39,980 nucleotides of DNA from G020354085 sp964482055 (lineage in GTDB: Bacteria; Pseudomonadota; Gammaproteobacteria; Acidiferrobacterales; Sulfurifustaceae): the NCBI GenBank assembly GCA_964482055.1, contig CAYZVX010000015.1:1-39980 (forward strand). The letters are read 5' to 3'. The translations under genes and the position numbers were made by a program. Of this stretch, positions 32,765 to 39,980 are shown one piece after another. How positions within the stretch are numbered: the stretch's first letter is position 1; each line of letters begins with the position of its first letter. The notes below the pieces were generated by a model, which was given only the letters and a program-made list of their open reading frames with translations, searched no databases and was not told the origin of the DNA.

Positions 32765-32780
32765 ACGCCTGGCGCCGAAC

Positions 32781-33077
32781 ATGCACCTCGGAATCGTGGT
32801 AACGACGGACACGGGGGAACCGCACGCCGTGGGCCTTGCGCAAGCCGCCCTGCAGAAAGGCTGGGCATGCCGCTGTTTTCTCACCGACCGGGGCGTGTTG
32901 CTGCTCAATTCGCCGCGTTTCCTCGCGCTGGCGCGCGCCGGACAGTTGCGCGTGGATGTCTGTGAGCACAGTTGGGAGCAGTACGGCACGGCCGCGCCCC
33001 CGGCGGGCATTGCCATGGGCAGCCAGTATCAGAACGCCGAGCTCGCTCACCAGTGCGACCGGGTCATTGTCCTGTAG
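32781..33077 (+). CDS. Small DsrE-like protein (98 aa)
   Basis: 98-aa protein with a DsrE-type pattern: strand MHLGIVVTTDTGEPHAVGLA, helix, then WACRCFLTDRGVLLLN, and VDVCEHSWEQYG followed by GSQYQNAELAHQCDRVIVL. Four cysteines are present (two in ACRC near 29-31, VCEHS near 60, HQCDR near 92). DsrE-like proteins accept persulfide sulfur from TusA. It is first of three consecutive very small alpha/beta proteins. The DsrE identity is by pattern only. Confidence 0.65.
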   Translation: MHLGIVVTTDTGEPHAVGLAQAALQKGWACRCFLTDRGVLLLNSPRFLALARAGQLRVDVCEHSWEQYGTAAPPAGIAMGSQYQNAELAHQCDRVIVL

Positions 33078-33083
33078 CGCCAC

Positions 33084-33338
33084 ATGAAGAAGCGAATCCT
33101 CGTCGTGGCCAGGCACAACAAGGTCGAGGCGCTGCGGGTTGCCGCCGGGCTCACGCTCCTCAGCGACGAGGTCAAGGTCGCCGTACTCGGCGGGCTGGAG
33201 GACTCGCCGCAGGTGCAAGAGCAGCGCGACATGCTGGATTTCGCCGAGGTGCCCTGCGAGCTTCTCGGGGACGATGCGCCAGGTAGGCGACGCCTGGCCG
33301 AGGACGTCTTCACCGCCGACGCGGTCTACGTCATATGA
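33084..33338 (+). CDS. Small alpha/beta protein with one cysteine (84 aa)
   Basis: 84-aa protein beginning MKKRILVVARHNKVEALRVA, with alternating strands and helices (VKVAVLGGLED, VFTADAVYVI), consistent with a minimal DsrE/DsrF-like fold. A single cysteine, VPCELLG at about 58, could carry sulfur. It starts 6 bp after the previous stop and its stop overlaps the next start (ATGA at 33335-33338). Family assignment is tentative. Confidence 0.65.
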   Translation: MKKRILVVARHNKVEALRVAAGLTLLSDEVKVAVLGGLEDSPQVQEQRDMLDFAEVPCELLGDDAPGRRRLAEDVFTADAVYVI

Positions 33339-33529
33339 CAGAGCCGAAACGGATACTGATTCTATATTCCGAAGCCGACCTGGATGCGGCGCGCCGCGAC
33401 GGCATGCGCGAGCTCGCCCAATCGCTCAGCGAGCTTGGCGCCGCGGTTGCGGTCGAACCGTGCGATGGCCGCTATGCCGCCGCCCTGGACGCGATTGCCG
33501 CCGCCGACTCGGTCGTATTCTGGCACTGA
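33335..33529 (+). CDS. Minimal alpha/beta protein (64 aa)
   Basis: 64-aa protein: strand RILILYSEADLD, helix with AARRDGMRELAQSLSEL, strand AAVAVEPCDG, helix and a final strand SVVFWH. One cysteine (EPCDG near 43). It is coupled by a 4-bp ATGA overlap to the 84-aa protein and ends the operon 12 bp before the convergent malate synthase stop. The order of three small related proteins recalls DsrE-DsrF-DsrH, which assemble into one complex, but these are much shorter. A true gene is likely from the overlap and the secondary-structure pattern. Confidence 0.6.
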   Translation: MTEPKRILILYSEADLDAARRDGMRELAQSLSELGAAVAVEPCDGRYAAALDAIAAADSVVFWH

Positions 33530-33541
33530 GCGCCGGCCCGG

Positions 33542-35149
33542 TCAGTCGAGATAGTCGTAGCAGGGCAGCGTGAGGAACTCCGCGAACTCGCCGGCGGCGG
33601 TAAGGCGATCGAGCACCTGCGCGGCAAGCTCGTAGCGACCAAGGCCGAACTGGCGCTCGCCCAGGTGCTGGCGCATCTTGGCGAACTCCTCCGGCAACAG
33701 TTGGCGGAACAGCTCGAGCGTGACCTTGCGGCCGTCATCGAGCACGCCCTTGGGGCTATGGATCCAGTGCCACAGCTGGCTGCGGGAGATCTCCGCCGTG
33801 GCGGCGTCCTCCATGAGGTGGTGGATCGGCACGCATCCGGTGCCCGCCAGCCAGCTCCCGAGATACTGCAGTCCGACATCGATGTTGGTGCGCACGCCGC
33901 TCTCGGTGATGGGTCCGGGTGGTCCGAAGGCAAGCAGGTCGGCCGCCGTAACCTGAACGTCCTCACGCTTCTTGGCGATCTGGTTCGGAGTTGTCATGAC
34001 CCGATCGAACACCTCGCGCGCAAGGCCGACCAGTCCGGGATGTGCTACCCAAGTGCCGTCGTGACCGTCGTTGACCTCGCGCTCCTTGTCGACACGCACA
34101 CGAGCGAGCGCCTCCTCGTTGGCCTTGGGGTCATCCTTGATCGGGATCTGCGCGGCCATGCCGCCCATGGCGTGCGCGCCGCGCCGGTGGCAGGTCTTGA
34201 TCGACAGCTGCGTGTAGGCGCGCATGAACGGCACGGTCATGGTAACGAGCGCGCGGTCGGCGAGGATGAAATCCGGTCGGTTGCGGAATTTCTTGATGAC
34301 CGAAAAGATGTAGTCCCAGCGCCCGCAGTTGAGCCCGGCCGAATGCTCGCGCAGCTCGTAGAGAATCTCGTCCATCTCGAAGGCCGCGAGAATGGTTTCA
34401 ATCAGCACCGTCGCCTTGATGGTGCCGCGCGGGATGCCGAGCTCTTCTTGTGCCAGCACGAAGACGTCGTTCCACAACCGCGCCTCCAGGTGGCTTTCGA
34501 TCTTGGGCAGGTAGAAGTACGGTCCCGAGCCGCGCGCCAGCAGCTCGCGCGCGTTATGGAAGAAGTACAGCCCGAAGTCGAACAGGCTCCCGGACATTGG
34601 CTGGCCATCGACTACGACATGCTTTTCGGGCAGGTGCCAGCCGCGCGGCCGCACCATGAGCAGGGCGGTCTTTTCGTTGAGCTGGTAGCGCTTGCCCTCC
34701 GGGCTGACGAAGCCGATGGTGCGGCGCACCGCATCGCGCAGGTTGATCTGGCCCTCGATGACGTTGGCCCAGGTCGGCGCGAGCGAATCTTCGCAGTCCG
34801 CCATAAACACGTTGGCGCCGGAATTGAGCGCGTTGATGATCATCTTGCGCTCGACCGGACCGGTGATCTCCACGCGCCGGTCAGCGAGCTCGCGCGGCAC
34901 CGGCAGCACCGTCCAGTCCCCGGCGCGCACTGAAGCCGTGTCCGGGAGAAATTCTGGCATCTTCCCGGCATCGAGCTCGCGCTGTCGGGCGGCGCGCCGG
35001 GCGAGCAGCTCGTTGCGGCGCGCGCCGAACGTGCGCTGTAACAGCGCGATGAACTCAAGCGCTTGCGGGGTGAGAATCTTGGCAAACGCGCCGGGCACCG
35101 GCGCGCGCACTTCGACACCCTTGAGGGACGATACGGCGAGCTGGCTCAT
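33542..35149 (-). CDS. aceB: Malate synthase A
   Basis: 535-aa enzyme, close in length to E. coli AceB (533), condensing glyoxylate with acetyl-CoA to malate. The signature KIESHLEARLWNDVF near residues 205-219 and the catalytic region (FMADCEDSLAPTW, MVRPRGWHL, LNCGRWDYIFSVIKK, RRGAHAMGGMAAQIP, DGTWVAHPGL) are all intact. The ATG at 35149 has GGAGG 8 nt upstream. No isocitrate lyase gene is in the window. Together with the aconitase and glyoxylate reductase genes it indicates active two-carbon metabolism. It converges with the sulfur operon with only 12 bp between stops. Confidence 0.95.
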   Translation of the reverse strand: MSQLAVSSLKGVEVRAPVPGAFAKILTPQALEFIALLQRTFGARRNELLARRAARQRELDAGKMPEFLPDTASVRAGDWTVLPVPRELADRRVEITGPVERKMIINALNSGANVFMADCEDSLAPTWANVIEGQINLRDAVRRTIGFVSPEGKRYQLNEKTALLMVRPRGWHLPEKHVVVDGQPMSGSLFDFGLYFFHNARELLARGSGPYFYLPKIESHLEARLWNDVFVLAQEELGIPRGTIKATVLIETILAAFEMDEILYELREHSAGLNCGRWDYIFSVIKKFRNRPDFILADRALVTMTVPFMRAYTQLSIKTCHRRGAHAMGGMAAQIPIKDDPKANEEALARVRVDKEREVNDGHDGTWVAHPGLVGLAREVFDRVMTTPNQIAKKREDVQVTAADLLAFGPPGPITESGVRTNIDVGLQYLGSWLAGTGCVPIHHLMEDAATAEISRSQLWHWIHSPKGVLDDGRKVTLELFRQLLPEEFAKMRQHLGERQFGLGRYELAAQVLDRLTAAGEFAEFLTLPCYDYLD

Positions 35150-35541
35150 GACAGTATCCTCCAGGGGCAAGCGGCTGCGGGCCGTCACACCCTTCGCGCC
35201 GGCGACCTGCGTGGTGCACAGCCTTGTGCTCGGCCAGATCACCCGGGAGCGGAAGTTCCATGACCCTACGCACGAAGGGTTCGACCAGAGTCCGCACGTC
35301 AACCACCCGTAACCATTAAACGCCTGCGACTGGATCGGGGCAATGGCCGCGATTTCAGGCTGCGAAAATCCTGACCGCGGCGGCCGGTGTCAGCCCGTCA
35401 TGAACAGCGCTTTGACACTACCCGAAAGACAGCAATGCCCTGCCAGGACCACGGCGCGGCCTGCGGTTGCGCCAGCTGTCGACGGTACATCGCTCCTTGT
35501 CCAGAATCGTCACGGGCAGCGCGCCGCCCGAGCAGCGCGCC
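35150..35541. other. Intergenic region between epmB and aceB
   Basis: About 390 bp on the 5' side of aceB (minus strand). It should contain the aceB promoter; a TTGACG is visible on the minus strand near 35300, without a convincing -10. On the plus strand TTGACACTACCC at about 35410 precedes a frame at 35434 with a Cys-rich start (MPCQDHGAACGCASCRRYI) that then runs antisense into epmB. I do not call it a gene. Confidence 0.4.
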
Positions 35542-36610
35542 TCACCCCGCCGACATGGTCAACCACAGCTTGCTCGGTGCGCCCGCGACCTCGCGCACCA
35601 GACGCGGCACCAGGTACCCCGGAAGGCGTGCGGCAAGGTCAGCCATGAGCTGTCGGGCGCGACCTTCCTCGACCTCGAAATGCGCCGCCCCCTGCACGCG
35701 GTCGAGCAGATGCAGGTAGTACGGCACGACCCCGGCGGCGAACAGTGCTTCGCTGAGCCCAGCGAGCGATTCGACCGAATCGTTGACACCCTTGAGTAGG
35801 ACCGACTGATTGAACAGTGTCACGCCGGCCGCGCGCAGGCGCGCGAGCGCCGCCCGCACGTCGGCGTCGATCTCGTTGGCGTGATTGGCGTGCACCACCA
35901 TGACCGGCTGCAGACGGCCGCCCGCCAACCAGTCGGTGAGCTCCGTCGTCACGCGCGCCGGTAACACAATGGGGAGCCGAGTGTGGATGCGCAGGCGCTC
36001 GACGTGCGCGACTGCCGCCAGCCGGCGCGCGAGATCGGCGAGACGCCGATCGGCCAGGGCGAGCGGGTCGCCGCCGCTCAGGATCACCTCATGGATCGAG
36101 GCATCACGCGCGATGTAGTCGAGCGCCGCCTGCCAGCGATCCGATGACGCGTTGGCCTCGGCATAGGGGAAGTGGCGGCGAAAACAGTAACGACAATGCA
36201 CCGCGCAGGCACCGGTCAGCGCGAGTAGCACCCGCCCGCGGTACTTGTGCAGCACGCCCGGCACCGCCATTGCTGAAAGATCGCCGACCGGGTCGGTCGT
36301 GAATTCCGGCGCCGACACGCATTCGGCGGCCAGCGGCAATACCTGGCGCAGCAATGGATCGTGAGGGTCGCCGCGGCGCATGCGTGCGGCAAAACCGCGC
36401 GGCACGCGCAGCGGAAACAGCCGGGCAGCCGTCCGCGCGGACGGCAGCCAGCCGGCATTCAGGCCGACTGTTTCCAGCAGCTCCGCCGGATCCGTGATCG
36501 CCGTTGCCAGCTCACGCTGCCAGCTCGGTGTCTGCCGCTCTTCAGCGTCTCGCCGATCGGATTGAGGCGAGGGCGGCGGGACAAGGACGTCCCGACCGCC
36601 GCTTCGCCGA
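35542..36610 (-). CDS. epmB: EF-P beta-lysylation protein EpmB, 5' end in gap
   Basis: Radical-SAM lysine 2,3-aminomutase-like enzyme converting L-alpha-lysine to R-beta-lysine for attachment to EF-P. About 350 residues are present, from WQRELATAITDPAELLETVG, which matches the usual N-terminal region, to the C-terminus. The SAM cluster motif is CAVHCRYCFRRHFPY, and ILSGGDPLALADRRL follows. The true start is not in the sequence: upstream of WQREL the frame runs into the scaffold gap without an ATG, GTG or TTG. The frame beyond the gap (from 36846) is repeat-like and its continuity is unproven. Efp and epmA are divergent neighbours, completing the pathway. Confidence 0.9.
36558..36610. repeat. 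Repeat flank on the left of the assembly gap
   Basis: CGGATTGAGGCG at 36558-36569 recurs exactly at 36711-36722 on the other side of the gap. The following sequence contains a dyad GGGAC-AAGGAC-GTCCC. A tandem or dispersed repeat here probably caused the assembly break. Confidence 0.6.
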
Positions 36611-36710
36611 NNNNNNNNNNNNNNNNNNNNNNNNNNNNNNNNNNNNNNNNNNNNNNNNNNNNNNNNNNNNNNNNNNNNNNNNNNNNNNNNNNNNNNNNNN
36701 NNNNNNNNNN
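36611..36710. other. Scaffold gap (100 N)
   Basis: Exactly 100 undetermined bases, the conventional placeholder for a gap of unknown length. It removes the start of epmB and possibly part of the divergent promoter region. Confidence 0.99.
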
Positions 36711-36794
36711 CGGATTGAGGCGGCGACCGCACGGATGCAGGAGGCGGCGCGATGCCGGGAGCCGTCGCCGCGGGGCGCGCGACCGGGATGTCGC
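36711..36794. repeat. Repeat flank on the right of the gap with GGGA-type hairpins
   Basis: Begins with the 12-mer CGGATTGAGGCG. It then contains GCACGGATGCAGGAGG (36730-36745), similar to the 12.23-kb copy. GCGAC-CGGGAT-GTCGC follows at 36779-36794, a further variant of the stem with a GGGA loop. Next, toward efp, TATCAT at 36811 is a possible -10 box. Confidence 0.6.
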
Positions 36795-36857
36795 GGTTGC
36801 GTCTTCGGGTTATCATAGCGCGCTCGATTTTACCCTTATCGGACAAACAGGTGTGTG

Positions 36858-37421
36858 ATGGCGACGTACAGCACGAACGAATTCAAGGCCGGCCTCAAAG
36901 TGATGCTCGATGGCGATCCGGCGGTGATTGTCGAGAACGAGTTCGTCAAACCCGGCAAGGGCCAGGCCTTCAACCGCGTGAAAATCCGCAACCTGCGGAC
37001 CGGACGCGTCATCGAACGCACCTTCAAGTCGGGCGACACCATCGAGGCGGCGGATGTCGTCGATGTGGAGATGCAGTACCTGTACAACGACGGCGAATTC
37101 TGGCACTTCATGAACCCCGAAACCTACGAGCAGCTCGCCGCCGACAAGTCCGCAATCGGGGACAACGCGAAGTGGCTGAAGGAACAGGACACCTGTTTGG
37201 TGACGCTCTTCAACGGTGTACCGCTGGCGGTCGAGCCGCCCAACACCGTGACGCTCAAGATTGTTGAGACCGACCCCGGCGTGCGCGGCGACACCTCGGG
37301 CGGAGGTGGCAAGCCGGCCAAGCTTGAGACCGGCGCGGTGGTGCGCGTGCCACTGTTCGTGCAGGAAGGCGAGACCATCAAGGTCAACACCCGCACCGGC
37401 GAGTACATCTCGCGCGCTTAG
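36858..37421 (+). CDS. efp: Translation elongation factor P
   Basis: 187-aa EF-P with its three beta-barrel domains: the KOW-like N-terminal domain, the middle OB domain and the C-terminal domain ending RTGEYISRA. It relieves ribosome stalling at polyproline stretches. The modifiable lysine is exactly residue 34 in KPGKGQAFNRVK, as in E. coli, and both modifying enzymes are encoded next to it (epmB divergent, epmA downstream). Beta-lysylation is therefore expected. The ATG at 36858 gives the standard start; an in-frame GTG one codon earlier is unlikely. Confidence 0.97.
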   Translation: MATYSTNEFKAGLKVMLDGDPAVIVENEFVKPGKGQAFNRVKIRNLRTGRVIERTFKSGDTIEAADVVDVEMQYLYNDGEFWHFMNPETYEQLAADKSAIGDNAKWLKEQDTCLVTLFNGVPLAVEPPNTVTLKIVETDPGVRGDTSGGGGKPAKLETGAVVRVPLFVQEGETIKVNTRTGEYISRA

Positions 37422-37488
37422 CGTTGCAAGCTTCAAGCAATAGCCTTGGAGCGTTGGCCTTGACGCTTGCACTTGGGGCTTGCAGCTT
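37422..37488 (+). repeat. efp-epmA spacer with CTTG/CAAG-rich imperfect repeats
   Basis: The spacer is built of short related words (GTTGCAAGCTTCAAGCAA, CTTGGAGCG, TTGGCCTTGACGC, TTGCACTTGGGG, CTTGCAGCTTG). CAATAGCC near 37439 and GGCTATTG near 37491 are inverted, so the transcript can fold into an imperfect hairpin reaching the epmA start. This may attenuate epmA translation. Confidence 0.45.
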
Positions 37489-38478
37489 GTGGCTATTGAC
37501 TGGCGCCCGTCGGCTACCCTGGAAGTCCTGAGACTCCGCGCCCGGATGCTGGAACGCATCCGGGCATTTTTTTCCGCGCGCGGGGTGCTCGAGGTCGAAA
37601 CGCCAATTCTTTCCGGGGCGGCGACGCCGGACCCCAACCTCCTCAGCTTCGCCACACGCTACACCGGCCCGGGCGCACCACGGGGGCGGACCCTCTTCCT
37701 TCATACCTCGCCGGAGTTTCCGATGAAGCGCCTGCTCGCGGTGGGGAGCGGATCGATCTACCAGGTATGCAAGGTGTTTCGCGACGGCGAGTCGGGGCGG
37801 CAGCACAACCCGGAGTTCACCATGCTGGAGTGGTACCGCGTCGGTTACGACCACCACCGTCTGATGGACGAAGTGGCGGAGCTTGTCGGCCTCACGCTCG
37901 CGGACTGCCTGCGGTTGGCAGAGCCGGAGCGGCTCAGCTATCGCGAGGCATTTGATCGCTTCCTCGGTCTCGACCCCCATACGGCGAGCGCCGCCGAGTT
38001 CGCGCGCACGGCCGAGGCGCACGATATTCAGCTGCCGCAGGCACATGCGCGCGAACCTGACCTGGAGATGTGGCGCGACCTGCTGCTGACGCATGTGATT
38101 GAGCCCAGGCTCGGGCAAGGCCGTGCGACGTTTCTGTACGACTTTCCCGCCACCCAGGCCTCGCTCGCACGTATTGTGCCGGGGCAACCGCCGGTGGCTG
38201 CCCGCTTCGAGCTTTATATCGCGGGCATCGAGCTGGCCAACGGCTTTCATGAGCTCGCCGACGCCGCCGAGCAGCGCGCACGCTTCGAGCGCCAGCTGCA
38301 CGCCCGTCAGGCCATGGGGTTGCCGGCAGTACCGCTCGACGAGCACCTGCTGGCTGCCCTCGTGGCTGGTCTGCCCGACTGCGCGGGGGTGGCCCTCGGG
38401 CTCGACCGGCTCGTCATGCTCGGTGCGGGCGCGCGTTCGATCGAGGAAGTCATGGCGTTTCCGCTCGAACGCGCATGA
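37489..38478 (+). CDS. epmA: EF-P lysyltransferase EpmA (PoxA/GenX)
   Basis: 329-aa class II lysyl-tRNA-synthetase-like enzyme without an anticodon-binding domain. It attaches R-beta-lysine to EF-P Lys34. Motifs: RARMLERIRAFFSARGVLEVETP (motif 1 region), FRDGESGRQHNPEFTMLEWY (motif 2), the substrate pocket ELYIAGIELANGFHEL and GVALGLDRLVMLGAG (motif 3). GTG 37489 is chosen as start because GGGG lies about 10 nt upstream and the length then equals that of E. coli EpmA (325). A TTG at 37480 is the alternative. The stop lies 1 bp from the convergent dtd stop. Confidence 0.95.
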   Translation: MAIDWRPSATLEVLRLRARMLERIRAFFSARGVLEVETPILSGAATPDPNLLSFATRYTGPGAPRGRTLFLHTSPEFPMKRLLAVGSGSIYQVCKVFRDGESGRQHNPEFTMLEWYRVGYDHHRLMDEVAELVGLTLADCLRLAEPERLSYREAFDRFLGLDPHTASAAEFARTAEAHDIQLPQAHAREPDLEMWRDLLLTHVIEPRLGQGRATFLYDFPATQASLARIVPGQPPVAARFELYIAGIELANGFHELADAAEQRARFERQLHARQAMGLPAVPLDEHLLAALVAGLPDCAGVALGLDRLVMLGAGARSIEEVMAFPLERA

Positions 38479-38479
38479 G

Positions 38480-38917
38480 TCAGGCCTGCAGCCAGAAGGT
38501 CACCGGTCCATCGTTGGTCAGCGTGACCTGCATGTCGGCGCCGAACACCCCACTCTGGACTCGCCCGTACTGCTGGCGGGCGCGCGCGACCAGAAACTCG
38601 AACAGGCGCCGTCCATCTTGCGGTGCTGCCGCGGGCGTGAAGCTCGCACGCGTGCCCTTGCGGGTGTCGGCCGCGAGCGTGAATTGCGGAATGAGCAGCA
38701 GGTTGCCCTGGATGTCCCGTACGCTCCGGTTCATCTTCCCGGCTTCGTCGGGAAACACACGATAGCCGAGCAAACGGCTTAGTAGCCGCTCGGCCTGAGC
38801 CGGCGAATCACCGCGCTCGACACCCACCAGCACGAGCAACCCGCGCTCGATGGCGGCAATCGTCTCACCCGCCACTTCGACGCGCGCGCGACTGACGCGT
38901 TGGATCAGCCCGATCAT
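38480..38917 (-). CDS. dtd: D-aminoacyl-tRNA deacylase
   Basis: 145-aa homodimeric deacylase that removes D-amino acids and glycine from mischarged tRNAs. The start MIGLIQRVSRARVEV, the active-site motif LLIPQFTLAADTRKGTRASF (about 75-94) and the cross-subunit GPVTFWLQA (the Gly-cisPro motif reads NDGPVT) are all as expected. Length matches the family (145). The frame is open further upstream to 39022, but the ATG at 38917 is the family start. Confidence 0.95.
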   Translation of the reverse strand: MIGLIQRVSRARVEVAGETIAAIERGLLVLVGVERGDSPAQAERLLSRLLGYRVFPDEAGKMNRSVRDIQGNLLLIPQFTLAADTRKGTRASFTPAAAPQDGRRLFEFLVARARQQYGRVQSGVFGADMQVTLTNDGPVTFWLQA

Positions 38918-39068
38918 CAGTTTCGCGACACAATGCGCCCGGCACGCCAGCTCATGCCGGGCGCGACTTGTCAGCTCCTCGTGGTGCCCATTTGTTAAAT
39001 GCCGGAACTGCACGCCGGCCATGTGGCGTGACGACCGCGTGACGGGTCGAACGCCAGGATAACAACCG

Positions 39069-39908
39069 CTAGGCGCCGGCCGCCAGGCGCAGGTCAGCTT
39101 CCGACGATGGCGAAATTGGCCGGGTAAGTTTGACTTCGGGCGGGAGCACGACTTCCATCACGATCGGCAAATGGTCGGACAGCGGGTGATTGAGTACCGC
39201 AACGTTTTCAACCTCGAGGGACGAGGAGACCAGAATATGATCGATGTTGCGGCGCGGGCGCCAGCTTGGGAACGTGTGCAACCCGTGGGTGGGCTCGCGC
39301 AGGTCAGTGCGCGCAAGCAGGCGATTTATCTCCTCGCTGTCGGACCGGCAATTGAGATCGCCCATGACAACGACGTGGCGGAACTCGCGAATAAGACCGC
39401 TGATGTGATCCAATTGCTGAAGTCGTGCGCGACGCCCGAGCGCCAGATGCAGAATCACAAGAATCAAACTGTCGTCACCAAAGCCGTAGCGGGCAATCAG
39501 CGCACCGCGGCCGGGAATCATCCCCGGCAACTTGGCTTCGGTAATCTTGGTCGGACGGAACCGTGACAGCAGCCCGATGCTGTGTTGGGCGATATGGCCG
39601 AGATTGCGGTTGGTCTGGTCGTACCAGTAGGGAAAATGGGCCTGAAGGGCCAGGTACTCGGTCTGGTTGACGAAGCCGCTACGCAGGCTGCCGGCGTCAA
39701 CCTCCTGAAGGCCGACGATGTCGAAGTCGCAGACGAGGTTGGCAATCCGGTCCAGGTTGGCCCGCCGCTGCGGATAGGGCAGAACATGCTTCCAGCTGTG
39801 GGTGAAGTAGTCGCGGTAATTGCGAGTGGCAATGCCGGTCTGAATGTTGTAGCTCAGCAGCCTCAGACGCTGCGGCTGGCCAGGCAACGAGTGGCTTGTA
39901 GTGTGCAT
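39069..39908 (-). CDS. Endonuclease/exonuclease/phosphatase-family protein
   Basis: 279-aa EEP-fold hydrolase. Active-site motifs in order: LSYNIQTG (about 18-25), the metal-binding Glu in IVGLQEVDAGS (about 66-76), GDLNCRSD (about 180-187) and the terminal SDHLPIVMEV with Asp-His. The family includes Mg-dependent nucleases, phosphodiesterases and lipid phosphatases. The closely set NQTEYLALQAHFPYWYDQTN and AQHSIGLLSRF are typical of a proteobacterial group of unknown substrate. No signal peptide is evident from ATG 39908; an upstream ATG at 39977 at the window edge is possible. It is separated from dtd by about 150 bp. Confidence 0.85.
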   Translation of the reverse strand: MHTTSHSLPGQPQRLRLLSYNIQTGIATRNYRDYFTHSWKHVLPYPQRRANLDRIANLVCDFDIVGLQEVDAGSLRSGFVNQTEYLALQAHFPYWYDQTNRNLGHIAQHSIGLLSRFRPTKITEAKLPGMIPGRGALIARYGFGDDSLILVILHLALGRRARLQQLDHISGLIREFRHVVVMGDLNCRSDSEEINRLLARTDLREPTHGLHTFPSWRPRRNIDHILVSSSLEVENVAVLNHPLSDHLPIVMEVVLPPEVKLTRPISPSSEADLRLAAGA

Positions 39909-39980
39909 CAGCTGGGTATGGTTAGAGGTGTCGCGCCGGCCGTTCTCGCAATGGCGCGGCCACGGCGCTGTTGGCATATT

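Noticed and set aside
35434..35719. Cys-rich small protein on the plus strand (starts MPCQDHGAACGCASCRR)
   Set aside because: After about 36 codons it runs antisense through conserved epmB, and it has no clear ribosome site. The TTGACA nearby has no matching -10.
36711..36846. N-terminal extension of EpmB across the N gap
   Set aside because: The frame is bridged only by undetermined bases and the upstream part is repeat-derived; EpmB proteins start close to the WQREL region.

Overview
GC-rich chromosomal window, interrupted once by a 100-N scaffold gap at 36611-36710, so probably a draft or metagenome assembly. The gene content points to a gammaproteobacterium with a respiratory, probably sulfur-handling, lifestyle. 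Evidence is the tRNA-Thr/Tyr/Gly/Thr-tuf order known from E. coli, the EpmA/EpmB/EF-P lysylation set with Lys34 conserved, a sigma-54 two-component system, several c-type cytochromes and TusA/YedE/DsrE-type sulfur proteins. I cannot name the genus from sequence alone.

Layout. 1-5733 (all minus): birA, coaX and a SPOR-domain gene are joined by 4-bp ATGA overlaps and run into tRNA-Thr(UGU), a mitochondrial-type aconitase, tRNA-Tyr, tRNA-Gly, tRNA-Thr(GGU) and the start of tuf. 5755-11988 (minus): a universal stress protein, a TerC-family membrane protein, a tartronate-semialdehyde-reductase-like dehydrogenase, an amidase, a glyoxylate/hydroxypyruvate reductase and an MFS permease. 12327-16187 (minus): a TRAP transporter with a hairpin between its binding-protein gene and its membrane genes. 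16442-19268 (plus, divergent): lutABC-type L-lactate oxidation. The TRAP system and lutABC plausibly form a 2-hydroxy/2-oxo acid uptake and oxidation unit.

19311-33529 is the most unusual part. It holds a DsrE-fold protein and a beta-propeller lipoprotein (minus), a pentaheme cytochrome, a Cys-rich exported peptide, a triheme cytochrome, a porin, a histidine kinase, a sigma-54 activator, a small exported protein and a PF03773-type permease. It ends with a sulfur-trafficking operon: a TusA-like protein without CPxP, YedE/TsuA, canonical TusA, a one-helix peptide and three very small Rossmann-like proteins. Three sigma-54-type promoters with exact GG-N10-GC spacing lie ahead of three of these transcription units. 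Each has the same 9-mer, CGTTGCAAA, 85-130 bp upstream. This suggests one regulon, controlled by the embedded kinase/regulator pair, linking outer-membrane passage, periplasmic heme proteins and cytoplasmic sulfur (or selenium) handling.

33542-39980: malate synthase A, epmB (5' end lost in the gap), efp, epmA, dtd and an endonuclease/exonuclease/phosphatase-family protein. A GC-rich repeat family with a 57-bp period and a small hairpin whose stem covaries around a GGGA loop is scattered through the intergenic regions. One copy is read through as the C-terminus of LutA.
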